From Trichopria drosophilae (lineage: Eukaryota; Arthropoda; Insecta; Hymenoptera; Diapriidae): a stretch of 64,000 nt of DNA. Shown here in pieces: positions 8,328-19,161 of the stretch. The stretch is from the NCBI GenBank assembly GCA_030407085.1, contig CM059584.1:64300001-64364000 (forward strand), read 5' to 3'. A program made the position numbers and the translations under genes. The notes under the pieces are model-generated. The model saw only the letters and a program-made list of their open reading frames with translations. It was not told the origin of the DNA and did no database searches. How positions within the stretch are numbered: position 1 is the stretch's first letter; each line of letters begins with the position of its first letter.

Positions 8328-9430
8328 ATGGCTGCTGCACCTGTTGCCACTGATCTCATCACTCGCCTGAGCAGTATATTCGAGGAGATGTTAGCCAATC
8401 ATGCTCGAGCTCAAGAACCTGTCAACCGGACGTCAGGTTGTCTCAAGATGCGGTTGAGCAATATTAAGCAGATGTGGTCACGCTGCGTCGATTTGGATTC
8501 GCAAATTGGGCAGCAGAAGAGGGTGATTTCTGGTTGCCCTATTTCACTGAACATGTCTTCAATGAGTACGAGCAACAATATTTCGATATTGCCGGGGATT
8601 TAGAGGACGTTTTGAACAGCCTGACTACGACGACTGCTCTAAATGTGATGCATTCCACGATGATGATGGACACGTCAAGTCACCCTGGACGGAATATGGT
8701 GCTTCCGAAAATCGGGATTCCAAAGTTCGACGGGAGGTTTGAAAATTAGAGTTCGTTTTGCGACTATTTTACATCACTCGTAATAAATAATCCTTCGCTT
8801 GACGACTTGCAGCATTTTCACTATCTTAAAGCGTCTCTGGAATCGGAACCATCAGCTTTAATCAATCACGTCTCATTTACAGATCAAGCTTTTAACGACG
8901 CTTGGCAAGTCCTCAATGCGAGGTTTGGGTGTAAAATTGCGATTGTCAATTCTTATTTTGATAATTTATTCTCAATTCGTCCGTTACAGAATGAGAGTGC
9001 CACAGGTTTATTACAATTGCACGATAAACCCGCGGAGTCATTAGCAGCATTAAAGGCCATAAAGTTTCCGACTGATCAATGGAGTGCTATCCTAGTGTTT
9101 ATGACTGTGCAAAAGTTAGACGTTGAATATCGAAAGGCTTGGAAAATTAGTCGAGAGGTGACTACTGAATATCCAAATTGAGAGCAACTTCGCTTCATTT
9201 TAAACCATGCTCGAGCACTCGAATCTATGCGAGCTGGTTCGCATAAAAAATCAGCCTCTAAGCCCAATGCACGACACTCCAATTTAAAATCGCAGATACA
9301 AACACACGTGGTCACAACTAAATCGCGGGTGTGTCCAGCGTGCAAAGACACTCATGCGCTACACAAGTGTGCTCGATTTAAAGAAATGTCCGTGCCACAA
9401 AGATTTGATTTAGTAAAGCGACTAAAATGA
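8328..9430 (+). pseudogene. BEL-1 gag-like region (DUF1759, knuckle)
   Basis: It starts at ATG 8328 (MAAAPVATDLITRL). The frame shifts near 8500 into one running LPKIGIPKFDGRF, where a TGG has become TAG near 8747. The DUF1759 capsid-like domain continues to about 9180 (LQHFHYLKASLES, then AWQVLNARFG), followed by a Cys/His cluster at 9330-9400 (CPACKDTHALHKC). Gag would package the retroelement RNA. At least one frameshift and two stops make it non-functional. Confidence 0.75.
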
Positions 9431-9492
9431 TGTATAAATTATTTTTCAAAACATTCGTTATCGGCATGTACTAATAAGAATACATGTTTTAG

Positions 9493-10120
9493 GTGTCAAA
9501 AGCATCATCATACGATGTTGCAACGACCAACCCAGAAGCGGCTCGGACCAGACTTCTACTGCGCTACCGGCACAGACTGCGCACTCCGATTCTCAACAAC
9601 AGTATCCACGAGGAGGTACTGACGCATTACACTTCGGATGCTCCAGTAGTTCGTCGAACGATCCTTCTTGCTACTGCTACCGTCCTGATTCATTCCTCGA
9701 ACGTTCGCAAGATGAAAGTTAGGACGCTGATCGATCCAGGGTTAACTGCGACCTTGATTTCCGAAACGGCTATTAAAGCCCTCAGACCGCCCTTGACGCC
9801 TATTTCTTCGAAGGTCACCGGCGTTGGTGGCACGTGTGTCGACGTTGTACGCTTCGCTGCAACGATCTCAATTTCTCCTACTCATTCATCCTTTCCATGC
9901 CGTTCTTTTGAAAGATATTACTGGATATGTCCCTCGTTTTACGGGATCTCTATCTCAGTGGACTCATATCCACATATTGAAATTGGCTGATGAGAATCTC
10001 AGAAATTCAACTGCTATCTATTTGCTCACTGGAGCCGACCTCTACGGATCTATTATACTTGACGGTATCGTACGCGGTCCTCCTAATCAACCTATTGCTT
10101 TAAATTCAATTTTCGGATGG
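9493..10120 (+). pseudogene. BEL-1 aspartic protease region (DUF1758 type)
   Basis: The core motif reads VRTLIDPGLTATLIS, where the usual D-S-G/D-Q-G catalytic triplet is DPG. A flap-side GVGGTCVDV segment follows. The frame then slips near 9900 into sequence containing ILKLADENL and GADLYGSI, the conserved link to reverse transcriptase. The enzyme would process the Gag-Pol polyprotein, but the substitution and frameshift suggest it is dead. Confidence 0.7.
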
Positions 10121-11351
10121 TTTTCACAGGTTGTGCTCAAAATTTCGCCTCTAGCTCTTTGGTATATATTCAGGTGTATACTTGTACGATTGAACCTTCT
10201 CTTCCAGAGTTACTCACTAAATTCTGGGAAACTGAGGAAATGCCCCCACTCACTTCGTTATCCGACGATGAGAAACAATGCGAGTCTCATTTCGTCGCCG
10301 CACACTCTCGTCTTCCTACAGGGCAGTACGTAGTTCGACTTCCGTTTCGTAACGATTCTCCAATAATCGGCGGTTCGGTCGAATCAGTTACAAAGGCGTT
10401 TCTCTCTCAAGAAACGCGTCTTTCGAGACTACCTTCCGATCTCAAATCCTATAGTGAGTTCTTAGCTGATTACGGGCAACAAGGGCACATGAGCCTTATC
10501 TTTCCACTGGATCCAGCTTCTCGGCACTTCTATTACATGCCTTATCATGGTGTTCGAAAGGAGAGTAGTTCGACAACTCCACTTCGACTCGTGTTTAACG
10601 CTTCCAGCAAGCTGGGGAGTTCGTCATCTCTTAACGATCACTTGCTGGAAGGCACAAAACTACAAACCGACATTATTTCGGTTTTGACTCAGTGGGGTAT
10701 TCCTACGTACGTCATTAACGCTGATATAACGCAGATGTACAGACAAATCTGGATTGATCCACTGGATCAAGATTATCAGCGTATGATCTGGCGATCTGCT
10801 CCGTATCAGCAACTTTCTCATTATTGCCTTAAAACGGTAACTTTCGGAGTTTCTAGCGCCTCCTTTTTGGCAATGCGGGTTCTCCAACAGGTACTTCTAG
10901 ATGACAGGGTTTCCCCTTGGCTCGTTCTTCACTGCAGACAGGCATGTATGTTGACGATTGTCTCTTCGGCGCGGACGACAGACATACTGCGATTAAATTA
11001 CGAAAGGAAGTGGAAGAGTTACTTCGAGGAGGCGGCTTCATCCTCCGCAAGTGGGCCAGCAACTCCGCTCAGCTTCTCTCGGACGTTAGTGACGAAAATC
11101 ACGGTCTTGCCTGGGTTCCTTCCCATGATTGTGACAATCATCGTAAAATTTTAGATGTAATTTGAAATCCGCTTAAGGATTCATTTCAATTTCAGGTCAA
11201 TCTAACTAAGATTACCTCGTATACAAAACGATCACTACTCTCGCAGATCGCATGTCTGCATGACCCCCTTGGTTGGGTATCACCCGTCATTCTTCCAGCT
11301 AAGACTCTAATGCAGAGTCTCTGGAAATTGGAACTCGACTGCGATGATCCT
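10117..11351 (+). pseudogene. BEL-1 reverse transcriptase (first part of split pol)
   Basis: It contains LPFRNDSP, LRLVFNASSK, NADITQMYRQIWI and FGVSSASFLAMRVLQQV, the conserved BEL RT palm motifs. A frameshift then leads to GMYVDDCLFGADD at about 10940, which retains the YVDD catalytic pair. The frame continues through KRSLLSQIACLHDPLGWVSP to 11351, where the solo LTR begins. RT would copy the element RNA. The palm motifs are good but the gene is split by frameshifts and the insertion. Confidence 0.8.
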
Positions 11352-13051
11352 TGTGACGAATTTACATCGACGCAAGATGTCATAGCGATCGATCGCGGAA
11401 TGGCATGTGAATTGCGTATCTAGGTGTGATGAAATGAACGTACTCGCGGTTCTCGTATGTATCTGTAAAATTGAACGAACCCGCGCGTTACTGTATGTGA
11501 AATCGAACGTACGGGGTAATGAAATTTAGTGCGATGAAAGCCATTCTGGATCCAGGGGAAACAAAGCACGCGTGCGATGCCTCCTGAAACGCATGGTGGG
11601 CATGCAAAGGCGGCTTGAATCTGCGTGCGCACCTCGAGGAGAAGGAGGAAAAAGAAGCCGCCTACCGTGGCAGATGCACACGAACCATCTGACGGACTAT
11701 CACGAAAAATTAAACGGAGACGAAACCCAGAAAAAGGCTGTTTGACAAATCGACAAAGACGACACCTTCGTGATATATTCCCGACTAATTATTTGGATGT
11801 TTCCAGTGGCGATGCTGGCAACGATGGACTGGATCCAGCAGCAAAACTGGCGCTTACGAGTGTGAAGCGGAATCCAGATTTTGGAGCACATGGTCGACAT
11901 ATTCAAACGCGAGGAAGATCATCGACGCCATATTCTACCGCAGTTTGCGAAGGAAAGTTGTTTCGGGTGAGAAATATGAAGACGATTCCACGCCACTCAG
12001 GTGTCCACTGGAAAGGAAATTCATCGAATTCGGGAATGCAACGGTTGAGTCTCCTTGGAACTGGCTTCGTGAGGAAATTCTTCGCCACGTGCATAAAGCA
12101 GGTGACCACGTTTCTTTACAGAAAGTGAGCAATTTCCAATTTTTTGTTTTTATTCTTATTGGACTCCTTTTAAAAAGGAAATAATGCACTGTGCAGTCGA
12201 TAGATATATGCAAAGATATCTTCTTCAAAAAGAAAGAAAGATTAAAGAAGTTTAATAATTTTTCATGTGATCGGAAATTACCACATCAACCGGATACTTT
12301 TAAATGAATCATTTCAAAAACAATTAAAATCATTTTATTAATCCTTTTTTCATTATTGACTATTGAATCTCGCACCAGTACGTTCGATTCGGGTTCATCC
12401 TTGTTTAATTTTATTTCTTTTGTTATGCAATGTGTGCGTTGAACGATGAGAGCCATGTTTGCCGTATATCTGTATATAGAAAGAGAAACGTGTTATTGAA
12501 TGTATTATGATTAGCAACATTCAATCATTTATTGATTTATAATTCGAGATGGATGCAAATGAGAGAATGATTTAACCTCATAAACTTCAATATCATGACA
12601 ATTATTTATCGTATGTAATTAATTATTTTCTTTTTATGACGACAATCCACATGTGTTATGCATTAATTAAATCAAATCAAACGTGTTGAATTTAATACAT
12701 TTTGTTCAATTCTATTCTTGATATGTACGTATATATATAAATTGTTGGACAATATAATCGGATATGCGTGCAAATTTATCGAGTATCAATAATTTGTGTA
12801 CATAATCCCACTCTATTTATTATTGTTGGTTTAAAAAAGGTCACTTCATTTTTTTTTATTACAAGTATAGATTTTAATTAATTAGTAAACCTTTTCATGC
12901 TGGTGAAATATTGCTCTTTGATCATACATAATCTATTTACTCGGTTCATTTTAATATTTCTAATATATTTTGTTTTTGTAAAATAAAGTGCAGAATTAAC
13001 CCGATGATTAAAACCATCAATCACGTGTGTGGAGGGGGAAATTCTGTTACA
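11352..13051. mobile_element. Solo LTR (~1.7 kb) inserted in BEL-1 pol
   Basis: The inserted block starts TGTGACGAAT and ends CTGTTACA, so it has the TG...CA termini of an LTR. It is flanked by TCCT on both sides (11348-11351 and 13052-13055; ATCCT if the ambiguous A is counted). When the block plus one flank copy is left out, the pol reading frame is continuous, which fixes the boundaries. No internal gag or pol and no second LTR are present, so it is a recombined solo LTR. It carries short basic ORFs at about 11625-12184 that I do not recognise, then 800 bp of AT-rich sequence. Retroelement class is uncertain; a 4-bp duplication would fit Ty3/gypsy. Confidence 0.82.
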
Positions 13052-13860
13052 TCCTCTTCCCCAAAAACTAGTCGTAAGTTGGCAAGACATTACCAAAGAC
13101 TTACGAGCCTTTAGTATTCCGCGTTGGATAGGCTCCGGAGTAGATGCCATCTCGTACGAACTCCACGGTTTCTCGAACGCCACTTCACTCGCTTTCGCGG
13201 CAGTTGCATATTCCAAAATTACACTCTCGAATGGCGAAGTAGTAATTTCCTGACGAGCAAAACTAAAGTTGCTCCAATTAAGCAGCTGTCTATACCTAGA
13301 CAAGAGCTTAATGCCGCTCTTTTATTATCGCGAATTCTGAGCTTCCTCGGCTCTCAATCTCAATTCGCTTCATTCAGCCAACATTGCTGGACAGACGCAT
13401 CGATTGTCCTTGCTTGGTTGGCTTAAGAACCATGTAAATGGAAAACTTTTGTGGGAAATCGGGTCTCGGAGATACAGACCCAGTCACCATTCGCTCAATG
13501 GCGTCACGTTCCTTTCCAAGACAATCCGGCCGACTTGGCGTCACGTGGAGTATCAGCACATTGGCCCCAGCGAACGACTGTAGTAGATCCAAACATACCA
13601 CTAGAGGAACTTTTCCACGTTCATATCCTTACCCAAAACGAGTCACAATATATGACGTCATTGTCGGAACGATTTTCGGATTGGGATCGACTCATCCGAG
13701 TTACTGGTTATCTTCTTTCGTGGCACAAACCCGCAAGAGAAACGGTTTCCCATGAACCCTTGTCAACGAGTTCTCGTGCAATCAGTGTATGGTTTCGTTG
13801 GCTTCAATCGAGCCAGTTTCCAGACTAACTAACGGCACTACAATCGAATGCGCCAGTTTC
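13052..13860 (+). pseudogene. BEL-1 pol continued: thumb and RNase H
   Basis: Pol resumes in frame after the solo LTR (LVVSWQDITKDLRAFSIPRW) and runs through LHGFSNATSLAFAAVAYSK, the BEL RNase H entry with Asp replaced by Asn. After a frameshift it reads PIKQLSIPRQELNAALL and HCWTDASIVLAWL, then the RHVPFQDNPADLASRGVSA spacer. Several frames are used and the stop at about 13425 is internal. It is non-functional. Confidence 0.75.
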
Positions 13861-14047
13861 ATCGCGAAGTCCTTTGAACCGGCTAAATCCTTTTTTGGAC
13901 TCAGGCGGGATTATTTGCCTACGTGGATGCTTGGTGCATGCGTCTTTGAGCTTTAATGCGACGCATCCTGCAGTGCTTCGAAATCATTATTTGGTTCGGT
14001 GATTAGTTGAGCCAGATCACACTCGATGTCCCCATGGTGGCGTATCG

Positions 14048-15064
14048 TTGACGTTGCAAATTCTCGGGAATACTGGCTGGATACTGCAAGCACGTAAACT
14101 TGTGCGTTCCATCATCTTCCATTGCGCATGTATACGACTCAAGGCCGAAACTTATACCCAGTTAATGGGCCATTTTCCAGCACCCCGAGTCCTCCGTCCT
14201 GAAAGACCTTTCTCACACGGTGCGGTTGACTATGCTGGTCCGATCCAAATTCGGTATAGAAGTGGTCGCGGGGTCAAAACACATCCTGCTTACATTTCTC
14301 TCTTCGTCTGTTTCGCGACGAAAGCGATCTACCTCGAGCTACGCTCGAGCGAAAGGGGAACCAATTTTCACGGTGCTGGTACCGAGCTAAGGAAATCATA
14401 TAATGAGGTGATTCATTATTCAGAATTTCGCACTCTGCTTGCTAAGGATCGCATCTCTTGGCATTTCTTGCCACCAGTCGCACCCCATTTTGGAGGCATT
14501 TGGGAAGCTGGTGTGCGCGGAGTCAAGTATCATCTGAATCGAGTTCTTTGAGACCACAGTACCACCTGGGAAGAAATGAGCACCCTACTATGTGAAGTAG
14601 GGTCCTGTTTAAACTCTCGTCGTATGCTTCTTCTAACAGATAGCTTCGCTGCCTTTGAAGCATTGACCCCCGGACATTTTCTGATCGGAACGTCTATATC
14701 AGCAATCCCTACACCGTCTCATCTCGATCTTTCGACCGTCCGGTTATCTCGATGGCAATTATACAGCCAGCTTTTGGAAAGATTTTGGAAAGTCTGGTCG
14801 GACGATTACGTAAGATCGCTGCAGCATCGTACGAAGTGGCTGCGGCCACAAGAGAACTTAACGGTAGGTCAATTAGTTTTAATGCATATGCCAAACCTTC
14901 CACCTATGAAATGGCCTCTCGCTCACGTGATATCCTGTACGCGAGGAGCTGACGGTTTTGTCCGTGTTGTTGGATTGCGAACGGCTGCATCCGAATATGT
15001 GCGCTCCATTACTAAAATGATCATGCTTCCGGTACATTGTAACAGTACGACGTCTAATGGTTAA
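14048..15064 (+). pseudogene. BEL-1 integrase and DUF5641 tail
   Basis: The integrase core shows HGAVDYAGPIQIRY (first catalytic Asp) and HFGGIWEAGVRGVKYHL (Glu). About 35 residues are missing between KAIYLELRSSE and GTNFHGAGTEL, which removes the second Asp region. After a stop the tail continues from 14576 with LTPGHFLIGTSI, LSRWQLYSQLLERFWKVW and VGQLVLMHMPNLPPMKWPLA, the DUF5641 domain ending BEL pol. The internal deletion shows this copy could not integrate by itself. Confidence 0.8.
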
Positions 15065-15115
15065 GCTTTGTTCATTATGTATATAGGCCTTGCGAGCCTT
15101 ACAAATGGTCGCAAT

Positions 15116-16488
15116 GGGGGGGGGGGGGGGGGGAGAATGTCGCACGCGTTATGCGCGAAGTTTCATGTGATGACCTTCGGTGACCGTCGCTTTCTTTTCT
15201 CGTTCGTCGCGATGTTGGATTTTGATCCCTACCTCGCGCATCTCCCCCCATCGCTCGCGTCGCTGCGCGGCAGCTTGCACTCTCGTTCTAACCTCGGTGA
15301 CACGAACTTCGCGCGGTATTAAAAAACAGGCTTTCTTCGGGTTTTTGTAATGAGAACATGTGTGGAACAATAAATACTAAAATTTTGAAAAGGGACAATT
15401 TCGCCTTGACCCTGAACCATCTTTCGGGGCATCAGCCCTTTGTCATTAGCACGGCGAACATTATTAAATTCGGTTTAATGGAATTTCATTTTTATTCGAG
15501 AAAGCATTTGAAACTAAATAAAGTGAATTATTTTATTATATTTTATTAAATCGGCACGGAATTAGAATAATAGTTTTCGAGCGCTTAGTGCGACGAGTCG
15601 AGACCGCTTGTTTGTTTACGTTTTCGGTACATCGACCGTCAGTTTTCGGAAAATAAGAAAATAATATAATAATTTCGAATTTAAGTAAATATAGTATTTT
15701 TGCGCATGGTAACATTGAAAAATTATTTAACATTGGAATAATTTAAAGTTAAAAAAAAAGTTTGATATTACTGTAACGTGCGAGCCATACGTGCGTTTCT
15801 TTTTCCATAAGTAAATTAAAGTTTTTAGAAGCTAGCCGAAAAAGTACAACATGCGGTTTCCTTGTACAGCTGCATATCATAAATTTTAGATAAGCCTAAC
15901 CAAGCCTGGGAACTAGAAAATGGAACCGCCGATCACACACGCGTTTTCTTTCATGTATTGAAACAGATGTACTTTTATGTATCTTAAGACGGAAAACCGT
16001 CATAAAGTTATCTAATTTAAGATACGTCTCGAGTCTGAAACCCTTGAACATTTCCAAGCTTCTAGAAACTTCATATTTAGAATATTCTAGAAAATAATAT
16101 TTTGTTTAAATTACAAAAGAACCATCCGATTATTTTTACGAAATGATTGAAAGTATCTTCTTTAATTATTGAATCTCAAGTGAAAACGATTCACATAAAC
16201 CCATATTAAAAACGATGGTTCTTTCGTAATTCATTATTGTTAGTTACAATAATATCGTATGTTAGTATTGTTATTTATACTTTTTAGAAATATTAATGTA
16301 TAATTAGAATTAATATTAATTATTAATAGAATTTTTATTGTAAATCGCTTGTCTCATCGACAAGTTTGCTCAAGCCACACCCCTCGACGCTTTTCCGCGC
16401 GTCTCACTCCCTTCTACCTCAAAAAAAGGCCCTCCACTAACTCCCACTTACAAATCCAAATTTCTACTGAAAAACTCTCTTCGGCCAC
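15116..16488 (+). other. BEL-1 polypurine tract, 3' LTR start and AT-rich flank
   Basis: A run of 18 G (15116-15133) plus AGAA forms the polypurine tract. TGTCGCACG at 15138 is the likely LTR start; the LTR of BEL-2 also begins TGTCGCA. A polyadenylation-like AATAAA lies near 15369. The LTR end was not located. The rest to 16488 is AT-rich with no gene that I can support. Confidence 0.5.
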
Positions 16489-16530
16489 TATAAAAGGGGG
16501 CGCACATTCTGACCAATTCGTCAGTTAGTC
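16489..16530 (+). promoter_or_regulatory. TATA box and initiator of the small spliced gene
   Basis: TATAAAAG at 16489-16496 is followed about 31-34 bp downstream by TCAGTTAGTC (16521-16530), an arthropod-type initiator (TCAGT). This spacing is canonical for RNA polymerase II core promoters. The predicted exon 1 contains no ATG. Confidence 0.7.
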
Positions 16531-17957
16531 TCCACCAGCCACCAAGTCAGAGGATCCATCCGACAAACAACTCCCGAAAAAGTAAGAACTCGCCCCTGTT
16601 TGAATACTTTCTTGTTCCCAAAGAAGTATTTAAACCTTAAAAATCGCCCTAGTATTAAACTATTTCCCTTAGAGTCTATGCGAGTGCTAGACTGTTTTCC
16701 TAACCTATTTCCAACATTCCTTTAGAGTCTATGCGAGTGCTAGACTGTTTTCCTAAACTATTTCCAACATTCCCTTAGAGTCTATGCGAGTGCTAGACTG
16801 TTTTCCTAACCTATTTCCAACATTCCTTTAGAGTCTATGCGAGTGCTAGACTGTTTTCCTAAACTATTTCCAACATTCCCTTAGAGTCTATGCGAGTGCT
16901 AGACTGTTTTCCTAAACTATTTCCAACATTCCTTTAGAGTCTATGCGAGTGCTAGACTGTTTTCCTAAACTATTTCCAACATTCCTTTAGAGTCTATGCG
17001 AGTGCTAGACTGTTTTCCTAAACTATTTCCAACATTCCCTTAGAGTCTATGCGAGTGCTAGACTGTTTTCCTAACCTATTTCCAACATTCCCTTAGAGTC
17101 TATGCGAGTGCTAGACTGTTTTCCTAAACTATTTCCAACATTCCTTTAGAGTCTATGCGAGTGCTAGACTGTTTTCCTAAACTATTTCCAACATTCCCTT
17201 AGAGTCTATGCGAGTGCTAGACTGTTTTCCTAAACTATTTCCAACATTCCTTTAGAGTCTATGCGAGTGCTAGACTGTTTTCCTAAACTATTTCCAACAT
17301 TCCCTTAGAGTCTATGCGAGTGCTAGACTGTTTCCCTAAACTATTTCCAACATTCCTTTAGAGTCTATGCGAGTGCTAGACTGTTTTCCTAAACTATTTC
17401 CAACATTCCCTTAGAGTCTATGCGAGTGCTAGACTGTTTTCCTTGAACTTTCCAATATTTCCTTTAGATTCTATGCGAGTGCTAGACAATCTAAACCCTT
17501 ATAAACAACAGTCCACCTCGACCCATTATAAAAATTGACCTTACCTTTTTTTGTTCTACGAAATATTCTAAGGAACATTTCGTAGCCCCATTCTTTTAGT
17601 AATTCTGCTTAATATTGTTACAGTGGAATTAACAAGAAATGAAATCCTTGCTAAAATTGCGAAGAAACGTAAGGTTCTCGCAATTTTAAAATATGTGTAT
17701 GCTCAAAACCCCCGACCCCGGATCTTGAAAAATACACAAAGGATAGAAAAGTATATAAATATACTGAAGTCACAATTAACGAAAGATATCTCAAATTCTA
17801 CGGAATTTGAAATCAATCGTACCCCTGAAAAACCAATTGAAGAAATAGACCCCGAAGCTATTTGGACCCGACTCTTTAATTTAGGGAATAAGTTTTTAAA
17901 CTATAAGAACGGTGCGGAATTTAATGTAACTTAATAATAATTTTTGAAATAAATAAA
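16521..17957 (+). CDS. Small spliced gene, 103-aa protein, function unknown
   Basis: Exon 1 (about 16521-16581) ends in A before a consensus donor GTAAGA at 16582. The acceptor is TTGTTACAG ending at 17623, and exon 2 begins TGG. Splicing would therefore assemble the start codon from exon 1 A and exon 2 TG, in a good context (A at -3, G at +4), and it is the first AUG of the transcript. The ORF ends at TAA 17932-17934 and AATAAA follows at 17948. The protein is charged, with Lys-rich helices (EILAKIAKKRKVLAILKYV) and a C-terminal IWTRLFNLGNKFLNY motif; I do not recognise it. The 1042-bp predicted intron holds the 53-bp array. It could be a host gene, a domesticated element or a spliced leader gene of a retroelement. 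Confidence 0.55.
16671..17490. repeat. 53-bp minisatellite, about 16 copies, each with a hairpin
   Basis: Units start at 16671, 16724 and so on to 17413 with exact 53-bp spacing (fifteen near-identical copies), followed by a diverged sixteenth. Each contains AGTCTATGCGAGTGCTAGACT, whose AGTCTA and TAGACT ends pair, extended by GC/GC around a GAGT loop. The copies differ mainly at CTAAACT versus CTAACCT and at CCCTT versus CCTTT. There are no spacers, so it is not a CRISPR array. It lies within the predicted intron of the small spliced gene. Confidence 0.95.
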
Positions 17958-19161
17958 TTTTTACCTATTAATTTTCTAATAATAATTTCTTTTCCTAGCC
18001 TTCGAGCGTCCTAAGTTAAGAAGGACGATTCCTTTTAATTTATTTTTTTTACATGCATGTGTTAAGTCTCTATTTTATTATTCGGACGTAACATTACATT
18101 TAATGATGACTGTAAGGAATAATCATTGGAATTATCATTTTTTTAGGATCCTTGGGCGTGAATGAAAGTTAAAAATTGTTTTCCAATCTGCATTTAATTA
18201 ATTTAAATTAACTTAAATTTATTTTGGATGGCTTTAATATAAACTATTTGAATTTTGAAAGTTGATACAAGGTAGTTAAAGAAACTAACGTGGATGTGAA
18301 CAAAATAAAGTTAATTATTACTTCGGATTTTTGTTTCAAATTTATGTTGAAATAGAGAGAATTAATAATAAATGATTTTTTTAGGCTTATTCGATTAATT
18401 ATAAATATATTTTCAAATTAATGAATTTTGACTTAGAATTGGAATTACTCCAATTTTAGTAAAGTTTGAATTTTAATAACGGAAATATTTATGGTAAATT
18501 TTAGATAGTTCGATAAAATTGGAAATAACAGTTAATTGTTTTGAATTTAAACATAAATTACAAGTTTACATTTATTAGTTTAAATAACTCACGAAATATT
18601 ATGCAAGCTAATTATTTTTATTAAGTAAAAAAAAATTGCAGTCAATAATTAATTAGTTGAGCTTGTTTTTTATTCGTTAAAAATAATTAACCGACTCGAA
18701 TTATTGTGTTAGATTTATTTTCGTTCTAATTAATAGACATTGTTTTGAATTTGGTATAGCTCATTATTGAAGATCAATTTAAGAATAAGATAATAATAAT
18801 AGTTAGCAAGATATTGTTTTAAAGAGAAATTTATTAATTTTATGTATTGAATGGTAGTTTTTACATTTATGAATTTTGGAATACTACGCAGAGTAAAAGT
18901 TCCACGAATTAGACCAACCTAAAAAAAAATTAGAGCAATTCTGTCCGATCGGAAAATTTTAGACCAACGAGAAGAATATTTTAGACCATCAGTGAGTAAT
19001 TCAAAGTTCGTAATTGCATTTCGGTTTAGAGTATTTTAAGCAAGAAAATTGCCTGAAGATTCATGACATGAATTTTGATAGTAAAGTAACCGACGGTTTG
19101 CGCAGAGCCACATTGCGATTAATTGAATTTGTTTTGGTTGTTGTCTAATTTAATTGGAATA
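17958..19161 (+). other. AT-rich leader before gypsy-1 gag
   Basis: About 1.2 kb of very AT-rich sequence without a supported ORF. It probably includes the untranslated leader of gypsy-1. A 5' LTR matching sequence after 26430 was not found by eye. Confidence 0.35.

Larger units (their letters stand above)
8328..15140 (+). mobile_element. BEL-1: decayed BEL/Pao LTR retrotransposon
   Basis: In order it shows a gag region with the DUF1759 domain, a Cys-rich knuckle remnant, a DUF1758-type aspartic protease, reverse transcriptase of the A17/BEL type, RNase H, integrase and the DUF5641 tail, then a polypurine tract of 18 G and an LTR start TGTCGCACG at 15138. This order is diagnostic of BEL/Pao. 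Many stops and frameshifts are present, and a solo LTR of another element interrupts pol at 11352-13051. Confidence 0.88.

Noticed and set aside
8087..8398. Minus-strand 103-aa ORF
   Set aside because: It overlaps the BEL-1 gag start antisense and has no family pattern.
11625..12128. Basic 167-aa ORF as a gene
   Set aside because: It lies wholly inside the solo LTR and matches no family I know; recorded only as an LTR oddity.
16671..17490. CRISPR-like array
   Set aside because: Units are contiguous 53-bp repeats without unique spacers, no cas genes occur, and the context is eukaryotic.
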